This document shows, in pieces, positions 20,043-29,002 of a stretch of DNA of 64,000 nucleotides. The stretch covers positions 186,001-250,000 of the forward strand of contig CAWHXG010000002.1 of the NCBI GenBank assembly GCA_963833235.1. The letters run 5' to 3'. The position numbers were made by a program, and so were the translations under genes. The notes under the pieces were generated by a model. The model had not been told where the DNA came from. It was given only the letters and a program-made list of their open reading frames with translations, and made no database searches. The DNA comes from CAWHXG01 sp963833235. GTDB lineage: Bacteria > Pseudomonadota > Alphaproteobacteria > Rhodobacterales > Rhodobacteraceae. Every line of letters starts with the position of its first letter. Within the stretch, counting starts at the first letter, position 1.

Positions 20043-21641
20043 ATGAGCGTTGGACGCGTGAACCCCCAGCAAACACTGGAGCATCAGGGCCTGACCGGGC
20101 TTGGCACCGTCCACTACAACCTGCTGGAGCCCGCCCTTGTGGCACAGGCGCTCGACCGCGATGAGGGCGAGCTGGGGCTGGGCGGGGCGTTCCTTGTCAG
20201 CACCGGCAAGTTCACGGGGCGGTCGCCCAAGGACAAGCACGTGGTGCGCACCCCCGACGTGGCCGACACGATCTGGTGGGAGAACAACGCCGCGATGACG
20301 CCGGAGGCCTTCGACGTGCTCCACGCCGACATGACGGCGCATATGCAGGGCCGCGACTACTTCGTGCAGGATCTCTATGCCGGGGCGGACGAGACCCTGC
20401 GTCTCGACGTACGCGTGGTGACGGAACTGGCCTGGCACGGGCTCTTCATCCGGCATCTGCTGCGCCGCCCGACGGCCGAGGAACTGCCGGGGTTCGTGCC
20501 GGAGTTCACGATCATAAACTGCCCGAGCTTCCGCAGCGATCCAGAGCGGCACGGCTGCCGGTCGGACACGGTCATCGCCTTGAATTTCCTAAAGAAGATC
20601 ATCCTGATCGGCGGCACCGAATATGCCGGCGAGAACAAGAAATCGGTCTTCACGCTGCTCAACTACATGCTGCCGCAGAAGGGCGTCATGCCGATGCACT
20701 GCTCGGCGAACCACGCGGTCGGCAACCCCGTGAACGCCGCGGTCTTTTTCGGCCTTTCGGGCACCGGCAAGACGACCCTCTCGGCCGACCCCGAGCGGAT
20801 CCTGATCGGCGATGACGAGCACGGCTGGTCGGATCGCGGCACTTTCAATTTCGAAGGTGGCTGCTATGCCAAGACCATCTCGCTTTCGCCAAAGGCCGAG
20901 CCCGAGATCTTCGGCACCACCTCGCGGTTCGGCACCGTGATCGAGAACATGGTCTACGATCCGTTAACCCTGGAACTCGATTTCGAGGATGACAGCCTGA
21001 CGCCGAACATGCGTTGCGCTTATCCGCTCGACTACATCTCGAATGCTTCGGAAACCGGGCTGGGCGGGCACCCCAAGAACATCATCATGCTGACCTGCGA
21101 TGCCTTCGGGGTGCTGCCGCCCATCGCGCGGCTGAGCCCGGCGCAGGCGATGTATCACTTCCTCAGCGGCTTCACCTCGCGGATGGCGGGCACGGAGCGC
21201 GGCGTGACGGAACCCTCGCCGGTCTTCTCGACCTGCTTCGGCGCGCCCTTCATGCCGCGGCGGCCGGAGGTCTACGGTAACCTCTTGCGCGACAAGATCG
21301 CCAAGCACGGCGCCACCTGCTGGCTGGTCAATACCGGATGGACGGGGGGCGCCTACGGCACGGGCAGCCGGATGCCGATCGCGGCCACGCGGGCGCTGCT
21401 GACGGCGGCGCTTGACGGCTCGCTTGAGGAATCGACCTTCCGCAAGGACCCGAATTTCGGCTTCGCCGTGCCGGTCACGGTGGATGGCGTCGATGCACGG
21501 CTGCTCGACCCGCGCGCGACATGGTCCGACAAGAAGGCCTACGACGCACAGGCCCAGAAGCTGGTTGAGATGTTCGCGAAGAACTTCGAGCAATACGTCG
21601 CCCATATCGACGAGGACGTGAAGGCCGTGGCGATCGGCTGA
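20043..21641 (+). CDS. pckA: Phosphoenolpyruvate carboxykinase (ATP)
   Basis: PckA converts oxaloacetate and ATP to phosphoenolpyruvate and CO2, the first committed gluconeogenic step. The 532-residue protein is full length. It has GKFTGRSPKDKHVV early, the kinase-1a P-loop GLSGTGKTTLSADP near 240-253, the metal-binding IGDDEHGWSD and NFEGGCYAK. The C-terminal half carries the conserved VNTGWTGGAYGTGSRMPI. Divergence from chvI is the standard alphaproteobacterial arrangement and suggests ChvI control. Confidence 0.98.
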   Translation: MSVGRVNPQQTLEHQGLTGLGTVHYNLLEPALVAQALDRDEGELGLGGAFLVSTGKFTGRSPKDKHVVRTPDVADTIWWENNAAMTPEAFDVLHADMTAHMQGRDYFVQDLYAGADETLRLDVRVVTELAWHGLFIRHLLRRPTAEELPGFVPEFTIINCPSFRSDPERHGCRSDTVIALNFLKKIILIGGTEYAGENKKSVFTLLNYMLPQKGVMPMHCSANHAVGNPVNAAVFFGLSGTGKTTLSADPERILIGDDEHGWSDRGTFNFEGGCYAKTISLSPKAEPEIFGTTSRFGTVIENMVYDPLTLELDFEDDSLTPNMRCAYPLDYISNASETGLGGHPKNIIMLTCDAFGVLPPIARLSPAQAMYHFLSGFTSRMAGTERGVTEPSPVFSTCFGAPFMPRRPEVYGNLLRDKIAKHGATCWLVNTGWTGGAYGTGSRMPIAATRALLTAALDGSLEESTFRKDPNFGFAVPVTVDGVDARLLDPRATWSDKKAYDAQAQKLVEMFAKNFEQYVAHIDEDVKAVAIG

Positions 21642-21657
21642 TCGGGTGGAGCGCGGC

Positions 21658-22437
21658 TCAGAGCAGGTCGGTCAGCCCGCGCCGCACGAGGTTGAGCCCG
21701 ACGACCGCGAGCACCAGCAGCACCAGCTTCTTGAAGCGCGCCTGGTCCAGCCTGTCCTGTACGCGCATGCCCAGCCACATGCCGGCGATCATCGGCAGCA
21801 CCAGCAGCACCGAGAGGGGGGCTGTCTGCGCCGAGAGGATGCCGGAGCGGACATGCGCGAGCATGAGCGCCACGGACCCCAGACCATAGACCACGCCCTG
21901 TACGCGGATCGCCTCGACCTTCGGCGCGCCGATGGCCGTGAGGTAAGCGACCGTCGGCGGCCCCCACACGCCAGACATGCCGCCCATCAGGCCGGCCAGG
22001 CTTCCCAACGCGAGTTCCGCCATGCGCCGCCCGGCGCCTTCGGGCAGGCGTGGGGCCCAGCCGGACAGCTGCATGACCGCGAAGAGCGTGGCGGGAAACC
22101 CGATCACGAGGTAGAGGACGGCCTGCGGCAGGGTCGTGACCAGCTGCGCCGAAAGGCCGATGAAGATCAGAACCAGGGTCACATAGCGCCAGTGTGTGCG
22201 CACGACCTGCCAGGCCAGGCGGGGCCCGCCGCGGCCGGCCTGCCAGACGTTGGCCAGGAGCGTCGGCACGATAAGGGCAGCGAGGGCGATCTGCGCAGGC
22301 AGGAAGCTCGACAGCACCGAGATCATGATCACCGGCATCGCGAAGCCCACCGCCCCCTTCACGAAGCTGGCGAGCAGCGTCGCCATCACGGCGGCGGCCA
22401 ACCCGAGCGGCGAGACGAGCAAGAAGATGGCGTCCAA
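21658..22437 (-). CDS. Sulfite exporter TauE/SafE family membrane protein
   Basis: The 259-residue protein has about eight hydrophobic segments in two similar halves. It shows the family motif GFAMPVIMISVLSSFLP in the first half and GSLAGLMGGMSGVWGPP in the second. TauE/SafE proteins export or import sulfite, sulfoacetate and related organic anions. The substrate here is unknown. It is convergent with pckA with a 16-bp gap. Confidence 0.88.
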   Translation of the reverse strand: MDAIFLLVSPLGLAAAVMATLLASFVKGAVGFAMPVIMISVLSSFLPAQIALAALIVPTLLANVWQAGRGGPRLAWQVVRTHWRYVTLVLIFIGLSAQLVTTLPQAVLYLVIGFPATLFAVMQLSGWAPRLPEGAGRRMAELALGSLAGLMGGMSGVWGPPTVAYLTAIGAPKVEAIRVQGVVYGLGSVALMLAHVRSGILSAQTAPLSVLLVLPMIAGMWLGMRVQDRLDQARFKKLVLLVLAVVGLNLVRRGLTDLL

Positions 22438-22639
22438 GCGGCTGACCTCCGGCGTAACTGCCTCCTAGCGCCTTTTCCGGGCGGTCTCGAGAGCGAATGG
22501 ACGTTAATACTCTGCTGCAGACGTTCTGCCCCTGGCGCAGGAAAGTTGCGACGCCACGGCGAAGGCCCTATGTCCCCTGTCGACCCTTATGCCCGGGCCC
22601 GGCCCACGCCCGCCCCAATCCCTGCCGAGGAACGATGCG

Positions 22640-24343
22640 ATGGCCCATGACGGACAAACCATGCCCCAAAGCACCCAAGATGCGGCGCTTTTGCCCGATC
22701 TGCTGGCCCTGACCCGTGCCGCTGTCGCGCCGGTGGAGCAGGTGCTCGACTTGGCGGTGACCGCGGTCCGGGGGCGGGTCACGGAAGACGGCAAGGTCTC
22801 GGCCGCGGCGCTCGACCGTGAACAGACGGCGGCGCACGGGCTGGCCTGGCTGGCGACATATGCGCAGGCGCTTCGGCAGATGCAGGCTTGGGCCGAGCGG
22901 CTGGAAGCGGCGGGCCGCTTCGGCGAGCTCGAGGCGCTGATCCTGCAGATCGGTTTCGGGGAATACCTCTGGCAGGTCTATGGCGGCATCCCGATGAATC
23001 AGGGCGAGATCGTGCGGATGCAGGACCTGGGACTTGGCCAGGAAGACCAGCGCGTGCTGATGTCGGAGGCCGCGGCGACCCTGGCGAATTCGGGCAACAC
23101 CCAGGCGGCCCGCAGCCGGCTGACCGCGCTGATGCAGGAGCAATCGGCGAACGTCACCGTGGGGGCCAGTGGCCTCGACGACGAGATGGAGATGATCCGC
23201 GACCAGTTCCGCCGCTTCACCGTCGACCAGGTCGCGCCCCATGCCCATGACTGGCATCTCAAGGACGAGCTGATCCCGATGGAGATCATCGTCGAGATGG
23301 CCGAGATGGGCGTCTTCGGCCTGACCATCCCGGAGGAATATCGGCGGGTTCGGGCTTTCGCAAGACGGCGATGTGCGTGGTCTCCGAGGAGCTGTCGCGC
23401 GGCTATATCGGCGTCGGCTCGCTCGGCACCCGCTCGGAGATCGCGGCCGAGCTGATCCTCGGCGGCGGCACCGACGCACAGAAGGCAGCACTGGCTGCCG
23501 CGCCTCGCCAGCGCGGAGATCCTGCCCACGGCGGTCTTCACCGAGCCGAACACCGGCTCCGATCTGGGCGCGCTGCGCACCCGCGCGGTGCAGCGACGGC
23601 GACGGCTAGGCGGTGACCGGCAACAAGACCTGGATCACCCACGCCGCCCGCACCCACGTGATGACCTTGCTGGCACGCACCGACCCCGACACGCAGCGAT
23701 TATCGCGGCCTGTCGATGTTCCTGGCCGAGAAGACCGCCCGGAGACGATGCCGATCCCTTTCCCGACGGCCGGCATGACCGGCGGCGAGATCGAGGTGCT
23801 GGGCTATCGCGGCATGAAGGAATACGAGATCGGCGTTCGACGGCTTCGCAGTGAACGGCGACGAACCTGCTGGGCGGGGCAGGAGGGCCAGCGGCTTCAA
23901 GCAACTGATGGAGACCTTCGAGAGCGCGCGCATCCAGACGGCGGCCCGCGCCGTCGGCGTGGCCCAGTCCGCCCTGGACCTTGGCCTGCAATACGCGCAG
24001 GACCGCAAGCAGTTCGGCAAGCGCGCTGATCGAGTTTCCCCGCGTCTCCGGCAAGCTGGCGATGATGGCCGTCGAGATCATGATCGCGCGCCAGCTCACC
24101 TATTTCTCGGCGCGCGAGAAGGACGACGGCCGCCGTTGCGACCTGGAGGCCGGCATGGCCAAGCTGCTGGCCGCGCGCGTCGCCTGGGCCGCCGCCGACA
24201 ACGCGCTGCAGATCCATGGCGGCAACGGCTTCGCGCTGGAATACGCGATCAGCCGCGTGCTGTGCGACGCCCGCATCCTGAACATCTTCGAGGGCGCGGC
24301 CGAGATCCAGGCACAGGTCATCGCGCGGCGGCTCCTCGCATGA
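22640..24343 (+). pseudogene. mcd: (2S)-Methylsuccinyl-CoA dehydrogenase, many single-base insertions
   Basis: Mcd oxidises (2S)-methylsuccinyl-CoA to mesaconyl-CoA in the ethylmalonyl-CoA pathway and donates electrons to ETF. It differs from ordinary acyl-CoA dehydrogenases by an N-terminal extension; here that is residues 1-160 or so (LAWLATYAQALRQM, LILQIGFGEYLWQVYGGIP). The dehydrogenase domain follows: GVFGLTIPEEYGGFGLS, FTEPNTGSDLGALRTRA, MKEYEIGFDGFAV, QIHGGNGFALEYA. From 23341 to 24025 the frame is broken by twelve extra G or C bases and one TAG. Removing the insertions gives a complete protein of about 563 residues. RBS GAGGAACG precedes the ATG. Confidence 0.85.
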
Positions 24344-24447
24344 GGGTGGCGGGGCGTACCCCGATCGCGTCAGATGGGGTCTCGTCAGTTGCGCGACGTC
24401 CGGCTATTCTAGGCGCCAACGTGCACAATCCGGCGGTTTGACCTGAC

Positions 24448-25212
24448 ATGCTCCCCCTGTTCCTCACCCTGCCGATCTTCCTGACCGGCACCGTCCCGGA
24501 AGTCGTCGCCGAAGCACCGGGCTTTCCCAAAGCGTCCACCGTCTGGTCGCTCGCCGAGATCAACGGCGCCCTCTACACCAGCGCCACCTCGCTGACCTTC
24601 CCCAATCCCGGCGAGATGGCTGGCCGCGGCCCCTGCAACAGCTTCCAGGGGCGTATCGATGGCGGCGCGGAGGATTTCAGGATCGTCGATCTGCGGGTCA
24701 CCCGGCAGACCTGCGTGGGCCAGGCCAACGAGACCGCCTTCTTCGACACGCTCAACGACATGACGCGCATCGAGATGGAAGAAGCGATGCTTGTCATGCA
24801 TGGGGCCGACGGGATCAGGATGGTCTTCCAGCCCGCCACGACCGACATGGCGCCGGGGATCACCGACAACGACGGTTCGGTGACCGACGGCAAGGACGGC
24901 TCGGCGGATGGTGTGGCCGTTCCGGCGGACGACAATGCCATAGATGGCGATACGCTGCTCCTGCCGGATGGCGGAGGGGAGACGGTTGGACAAGACGCCG
25001 AGGCCGTGCAGGCGCAGGGCGAGGCACCAGCTCCGGCGGCGGGCGAAATGGCACCCGTCGAGGCAGCGCCGACGGATGCCCTGCCGACGGTAGAGCCTAT
25101 CGGGGCCCCGGAGGATCAGGCGCCCGTCGTATCCGACCCGGCAGTACCTGCCGGGGAAGCCCCCGCGGCGGCCGCGCCCTCCGAAGAAACCGCGCCACCT
25201 CCTGCGGAGTAG
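24448..25212 (+). CDS. META domain-containing exported protein
   Basis: The 254-residue protein has a short hydrophobic signal (LPLFLTLPIFLTGTV), then a META/HslJ-like domain at about 30-130. This shows the usual WSLAEINGALY strand, GRGPCNSFQGRID and VTRQTCVGQANETAFFDTLNDM, with the paired cysteines. About 120 residues of acidic Ala/Pro-rich tail follow. META domains occur in heat-shock and motility-associated lipoproteins; the role here is unknown. The last 97 bases overlap recO on the other strand. Confidence 0.8.
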   Translation: MLPLFLTLPIFLTGTVPEVVAEAPGFPKASTVWSLAEINGALYTSATSLTFPNPGEMAGRGPCNSFQGRIDGGAEDFRIVDLRVTRQTCVGQANETAFFDTLNDMTRIEMEEAMLVMHGADGIRMVFQPATTDMAPGITDNDGSVTDGKDGSADGVAVPADDNAIDGDTLLLPDGGGETVGQDAEAVQAQGEAPAPAAGEMAPVEAAPTDALPTVEPIGAPEDQAPVVSDPAVPAGEAPAAAAPSEETAPPPAE

Positions 25213-25928
25213 CGCGCCAACAGATCCACCAGCCGCCCGCGTGACGCCGGAAGCCCGCTGGCCCCCGGCTTGTAGAGGGCATGCCGCTCCAGGAAATGGC
25301 CCGTGGTACCGAGCGCCCGGGCGATCTCGGCGTTGCCGCCGCTACCCCGGCCCAGCAGGCAGGGCGGCAACGGCAGCAGCCTGTCGGCATACTCCCCCGC
25401 CCCCTCCAGTGTCAGCGCGCGGCCCGTCCGGGGCGAAACGAAGGCCAGCCCCTCGCGCCGGCTTGTCACCGCGCAGCAAGTGAGCTCCAGCGCGAACCCC
25501 ATCTCGGCGAGCAGCGCGACCTCCCACTGCAGGTAGGCCAGCGGCCAGGCCGGCGTGATCGCCAGCAGATCCAGGAGTGTCCGGGTTGTGGCGTGAAGCG
25601 CGGGGAAGGCCTGGCGTTCGGGCAGCGTCGCGCAAAGCAGCCCGCATATGGCGTTCAGGCCCGCCAGGCCCAGCCTGTCGCCCATCAGCGCCGCCGCCCG
25701 GCCGCGCCGCGGCTCGACGGTGAAGCTGCCGAGATGGTCCTGGAGCCTGGCGCGCCAGGTCAGGCTCAGTTCCGCCCCCGGCTGCAGGATCGGCGCGATC
25801 CGGCGGCTGGTGCCGCCGCGGACGATCCCGGCATGGCGGCCCTGCGCAGCCGTGAATACCTCGACGATGGCGGAAGTCTCCCCATGGCGGCGCACGGCCA
25901 GCAGAACCCCATCCTCGCGCCATTCCAT
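25116..25928 (-). CDS. recO: DNA repair protein RecO
   Basis: RecO works with RecF and RecR to load RecA on SSB-coated gaps. The 270-residue protein begins MEWREDGVLLAVRRHGETSAIVEVFT, the N-terminal OB-fold. The helical domain follows (ALHATTRTLLDLLAITPAWPLAYLQWEVALLAEMGFALEL). The four zinc cysteines of some RecO proteins are not all present, as is common in this order. The C-terminal 30 residues are Ala/Gly-rich and overlap the META gene. It is the last gene of the lepB-rnc-era-DUF1491-recO run. Confidence 0.93.
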   Translation of the reverse strand: MEWREDGVLLAVRRHGETSAIVEVFTAAQGRHAGIVRGGTSRRIAPILQPGAELSLTWRARLQDHLGSFTVEPRRGRAAALMGDRLGLAGLNAICGLLCATLPERQAFPALHATTRTLLDLLAITPAWPLAYLQWEVALLAEMGFALELTCCAVTSRREGLAFVSPRTGRALTLEGAGEYADRLLPLPPCLLGRGSGGNAEIARALGTTGHFLERHALYKPGASGLPASRGRLVDLLARYSAGGGAVSSEGAAAAGASPAGTAGSDTTGA

Positions 25929-25967
25929 GAGGGGTAACATAGGCCGCGCGGGACGCGCCTCAAAGCC

Positions 25968-26300
25968 TCAGTCCGAAAGCCCGGGCTCGTCCAACAGATC
26001 GCGCCCATGACGATCTTCCAGCTCGATCACCCAGAGATCGGGATCGCCGCGGCGCTGCCCCGCCAGCACCGCGTCGACCTCCGCCTCGGGGCCGTCTGCT
26101 AGGGTCATCCAGATCCGCGCGCCGGTCATCGGGTCGAACCCGCGCTGGCGCGCCCGGGCCTGCCCGTCGAGCGTGGCGACCTTGACGGTCACGGCGCCCG
26201 CCGTCTCGTCGCCCCGCGCGGTGACGTAGGCGGGGATGCCGGCAAGATCGAGGCGCCGCAGATAGGCCGCGACCCAGATGCCGGCGGCCAGGCGGCTCAT
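25968..26300 (-). CDS. DUF1491 family protein
   Basis: This 110-residue soluble protein starts MSRLAAGIWVAAYLRRLDLAGIPAYV, with the family core VTVKVATLDGQARARQRGFD and DPDLWVIELEDRHGRDLLDEPG. No function is known for DUF1491; it is regularly placed between era and recO in Rhodobacterales. Its ATG overlaps the era stop (ATGA), which decides the start. Confidence 0.9.
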   Translation of the reverse strand: MSRLAAGIWVAAYLRRLDLAGIPAYVTARGDETAGAVTVKVATLDGQARARQRGFDPMTGARIWMTLADGPEAEVDAVLAGQRRGDPDLWVIELEDRHGRDLLDEPGLSD

Positions 26301-27247
26301 CCGCCGGCGTCGCGGATGTCCAGCCCCATCTCGGAATACCGGGCCGCCTCGTCCAGCCAGCCGGGCCGCACCTTCACCTGCAGGAAAAGATGAACGCGCC
26401 GGTCGAGGAAAGCCTCCAGATCCACGCGCGCCGCCTGCCCCACCGCCTTCACCGTCTCGCCGCCCTTGCCGAGAACGATCCCCTTGTGCCCGTCGCGGGC
26501 CACGTAGATCATCTGGTCGACCCGCACGGAACCGTCGGCGCGATCGTCCCAACCGGTCGTCTCGACCGTCAGCTCGTAGGGCAGCTCCTGGTGAAGCCGC
26601 AGTGTCAGCTTCTCGCGGGTCGTCTCGGCGGCGATCATCCGCAGCGGCAGGTCGGCGATCTGATCGGCGGGGTAGAGCCAGGGCCCTTCCGGCATCCGGC
26701 CCGCCAGCCAGCGCTTGAGATCGTCCGTGCCATAGCCCTTCTCGGCCGAGATGAGGAATGTCTGGGTGAACGCGTAGGCCTCATTCAGGCTCTGGGTCAG
26801 GCCAAGCAGCACCGGCGCCTCGACCCTGTCGATCTTGTTGATCGCGAGGGCCACGGGCCGGCCGCCCGCCCGCTCCGCCAGTGCCTCCAGGATCGCCGCG
26901 ACGCCATCGGTCAGGCCCCTCTGCGCCTCGATCAGCAGCACGACGAGATCGGCATCCCCGGCCCCGCCCCAGGCTGCGGCGACCATCGCCCTGTCAAGCC
27001 GGCGCCGCGGTCGGAAGAGCCCCGGCGTATCGACGAAGACGATCTGCGCGGCCCCCTCGATCGCGACGCCGCGAATGCGGGCACGCGTGGTCTGCACCTT
27101 GTGGGTGACGATGCTCACCTTCGCCCCGACCATTCGGTTGAGCAGGGTGGATTTGCCGGCATTCGGCTCACCGATCAGGGCGACGAACCCGGCCCGGCGT
27201 CCGGCCTCGGGTGGCTCGGCCACACGGGCGTCATCAGCTTCGGCCAT
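26297..27247 (-). CDS. era: GTPase Era
   Basis: Era is an essential GTPase that binds the 3' end of 16S rRNA during 30S assembly. The 316-residue protein has G1 GEPNAGKSTLLN at about 26, the switch region HKVQTTRARIRG, G3 DTPGLF and G4 NKID. A C-terminal KH domain follows (QMIYVARDGHKGIVLGKGGETVKAVGQAARVDLE). It overlaps the end of rnc by 14 bases, the standard rnc-era coupling. Confidence 0.97.
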   Translation of the reverse strand: MAEADDARVAEPPEAGRRAGFVALIGEPNAGKSTLLNRMVGAKVSIVTHKVQTTRARIRGVAIEGAAQIVFVDTPGLFRPRRRLDRAMVAAAWGGAGDADLVVLLIEAQRGLTDGVAAILEALAERAGGRPVALAINKIDRVEAPVLLGLTQSLNEAYAFTQTFLISAEKGYGTDDLKRWLAGRMPEGPWLYPADQIADLPLRMIAAETTREKLTLRLHQELPYELTVETTGWDDRADGSVRVDQMIYVARDGHKGIVLGKGGETVKAVGQAARVDLEAFLDRRVHLFLQVKVRPGWLDEAARYSEMGLDIRDAGG

Positions 27248-27941
27248 CCGCGGCCCCTTCCTCGGTCAATCGTGCAAGCAACGCCTCTGCCGCGATCTGT
27301 TCCGCCTGACGCTTCGATCCGGCCTCGGCGGTTTCCGCCTCGCCGCTGTCAATCGTCACGCGGATGGTGAAGAGCGGCGCATGGTCCGGCCCGGACCGAT
27401 GCGTCTGGACATAGCGCGGCGGGGCCTGGCGGCGCGCCTGCGCCCATTCCTGCAAGGCGGTCTTGGCGTCACGGGCATCCGCCTCTACCGCCCGGACCCG
27501 CTCGCCCCAAAGCCTCAGCACCAACGCACGCGCCGCCTCGAATCCGGCATCGATGTAGACGGCCGCGATCACCGCCTCGAGCGCATCGCCCAGCAGCGCC
27601 TCCTTGCGCCGTCCGCCAGAGAGCATCTCGGACCGGCCGAGCTTCAGCACGCTGCCAAGATCTACGCTGCGCGCGACCTCGGCGCACATTTCCTTGCGGA
27701 CGAGCGCGTTGAACCGCGGAGCCAGTTGGCCCTCGCTCGCGGCCGTGTCGGCAGCCAGAAGCGCCTCCGCCATCACCAGCCCGAGCACCCGGTCGCCAAG
27801 AAATTCCAGCCGCTGGTTGTCGGCGCGCCCGGTGGCCGACATCGAGGCATGCGTGACGGCCCGGCGCAGGTTCGCGGGCTCTGCGAAGTCGTGCCCGATC
27901 CGCGTGGCGAAGGCCGCAAGCTCGGCGGAAAGCGCGGTCAT
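27234..27941 (-). CDS. rnc: Ribonuclease III
   Basis: RNase III cuts double-stranded RNA in rRNA and mRNA maturation. The 235-residue protein has the catalytic motif NQRLEFLGDRVLGLVMAEAL with its acidic residues. A second acidic cluster is in LGDALEAVIAAVYIDAG, and a C-terminal dsRNA-binding domain carries AEAGSKRQAEQIAAEALLARL. It overlaps era by 14 bases and the upstream gene by 4 (ATGA). Confidence 0.97.
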   Translation of the reverse strand: MTALSAELAAFATRIGHDFAEPANLRRAVTHASMSATGRADNQRLEFLGDRVLGLVMAEALLAADTAASEGQLAPRFNALVRKEMCAEVARSVDLGSVLKLGRSEMLSGGRRKEALLGDALEAVIAAVYIDAGFEAARALVLRLWGERVRAVEADARDAKTALQEWAQARRQAPPRYVQTHRSGPDHAPLFTIRVTIDSGEAETAEAGSKRQAEQIAAEALLARLTEEGAADGRS

Positions 27942-28963
27942 CGCACGGCTTTCAACAGTCTGTCATGGCGCCAGGCCCAGAACCGCCAGGCCCCGGGCCG
28001 ATCGGTCGAGACGAGGACCCGGCGGACAGGAGCCATCAGTTCCTCGGCGGGCACCATCCCCAGGCCGCCGCCCGATTGCGGAAAGCGGCTGTCGCCCGGG
28101 GCATCGCGGTTGTCGAAGAGCAGGAAGACATGATCCTCGGGCACCCGCACCGGCGCCATCCGATCGGATACGCCTGGCCCCGTGTCGAGAACCGGGTACG
28201 ACTGGCCGCCGGGAAGTGTCTCGATGAGCCGATGCTTCCGGCAGGTTCCGCCTAGCCCCACCGGCGGGTTGCTGCAAAGCGGCGCCTGACCCGAAGGGCC
28301 TTCGGGGCGGAACGTCTCGGTGAACACGCCGTCCGCCCGGTATCCGGCAGGTACACCGTTAAGCGACAGGGTGCCGCCCGAAAGGGCCACCTCGTCGCCT
28401 GGCAGCCCGATCACACGCGCGATGCGCGGCGCGCCGGTCACGGGATGCGCCGCAATCCAGGGCTCTCCGCGGCGTGGCTTCGCAAGGGCGATGCGCGGCA
28501 CGACAATCACATCTCCCACCAGGAAGGCCGGTTTCATCTGGGCCGTCTGGACGGTCAACGGATACCAGAAAAGCCGCGAGACCAGCAGGGCCGCAGCCAG
28601 AGCCACCAACACGATGCCAAGGCTGCGCAGGCCGCTCGGCGCGGAATAGTCGCGAAAGGCGCTGTCGCTGCGGCCAAGGCAAAGCGGCAGCAGGGCGAGC
28701 GGCCCGATCACCGGCAGCGGCACGAGCAGATACCACCAGCCGGCCCGCCCGGTATCGTGCAGACGGCGCACCAATGCCGAATGGAACGGCAGCGCCAATG
28801 TGCCGAGTGCCACCCAGAAGAGGGTCGGCACGGCCTGCCCCGCGATCGTCTCCCAGAAGACCATGGCCGAGAGCAGGGCAAAGGGCACGGCCACGGCCAG
28901 GAACTCCCCGCGCCCTGCCTTGCCGGACCAGTCGAAGGACTTGTGGAAGAGCTCGCCTAGCAT
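27938..28963 (-). CDS. DUF805 fused to a signal-peptidase-I-like domain lacking both catalytic residues
   Basis: The protein has 341 residues. Residues 1-105 are a DUF805 membrane domain (FDWSGKAGRGEFLAVAVPF, LVRRLHDTGRAGWWYLL). Another membrane helix lies at 115-135, and an S26 signal-peptidase fold from 138 on. In the active neighbour the nucleophile motif is IPSGSM and the base motif FIKRLVGLPGD. Here these read VQTAQM (Gln142 for Ser) and RIARVIGLPGD (Ala182 for Lys). The rest is kept, including DNRDAPGDSR and the paired cysteines CSN...C also present in the active LepB, so it looks like a duplicated and retooled LepB. It probably has no peptidase activity. It is co-transcribed with lepB and rnc. 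Confidence 0.82.
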   Translation of the reverse strand: MLGELFHKSFDWSGKAGRGEFLAVAVPFALLSAMVFWETIAGQAVPTLFWVALGTLALPFHSALVRRLHDTGRAGWWYLLVPLPVIGPLALLPLCLGRSDSAFRDYSAPSGLRSLGIVLVALAAALLVSRLFWYPLTVQTAQMKPAFLVGDVIVVPRIALAKPRRGEPWIAAHPVTGAPRIARVIGLPGDEVALSGGTLSLNGVPAGYRADGVFTETFRPEGPSGQAPLCSNPPVGLGGTCRKHRLIETLPGGQSYPVLDTGPGVSDRMAPVRVPEDHVFLLFDNRDAPGDSRFPQSGGGLGMVPAEELMAPVRRVLVSTDRPGAWRFWAWRHDRLLKAVR

Positions 28964-29002
28964 CGACCGCCCCGCTGGCGGTACGGCCGGGGGCCGCGCC
29001 GC

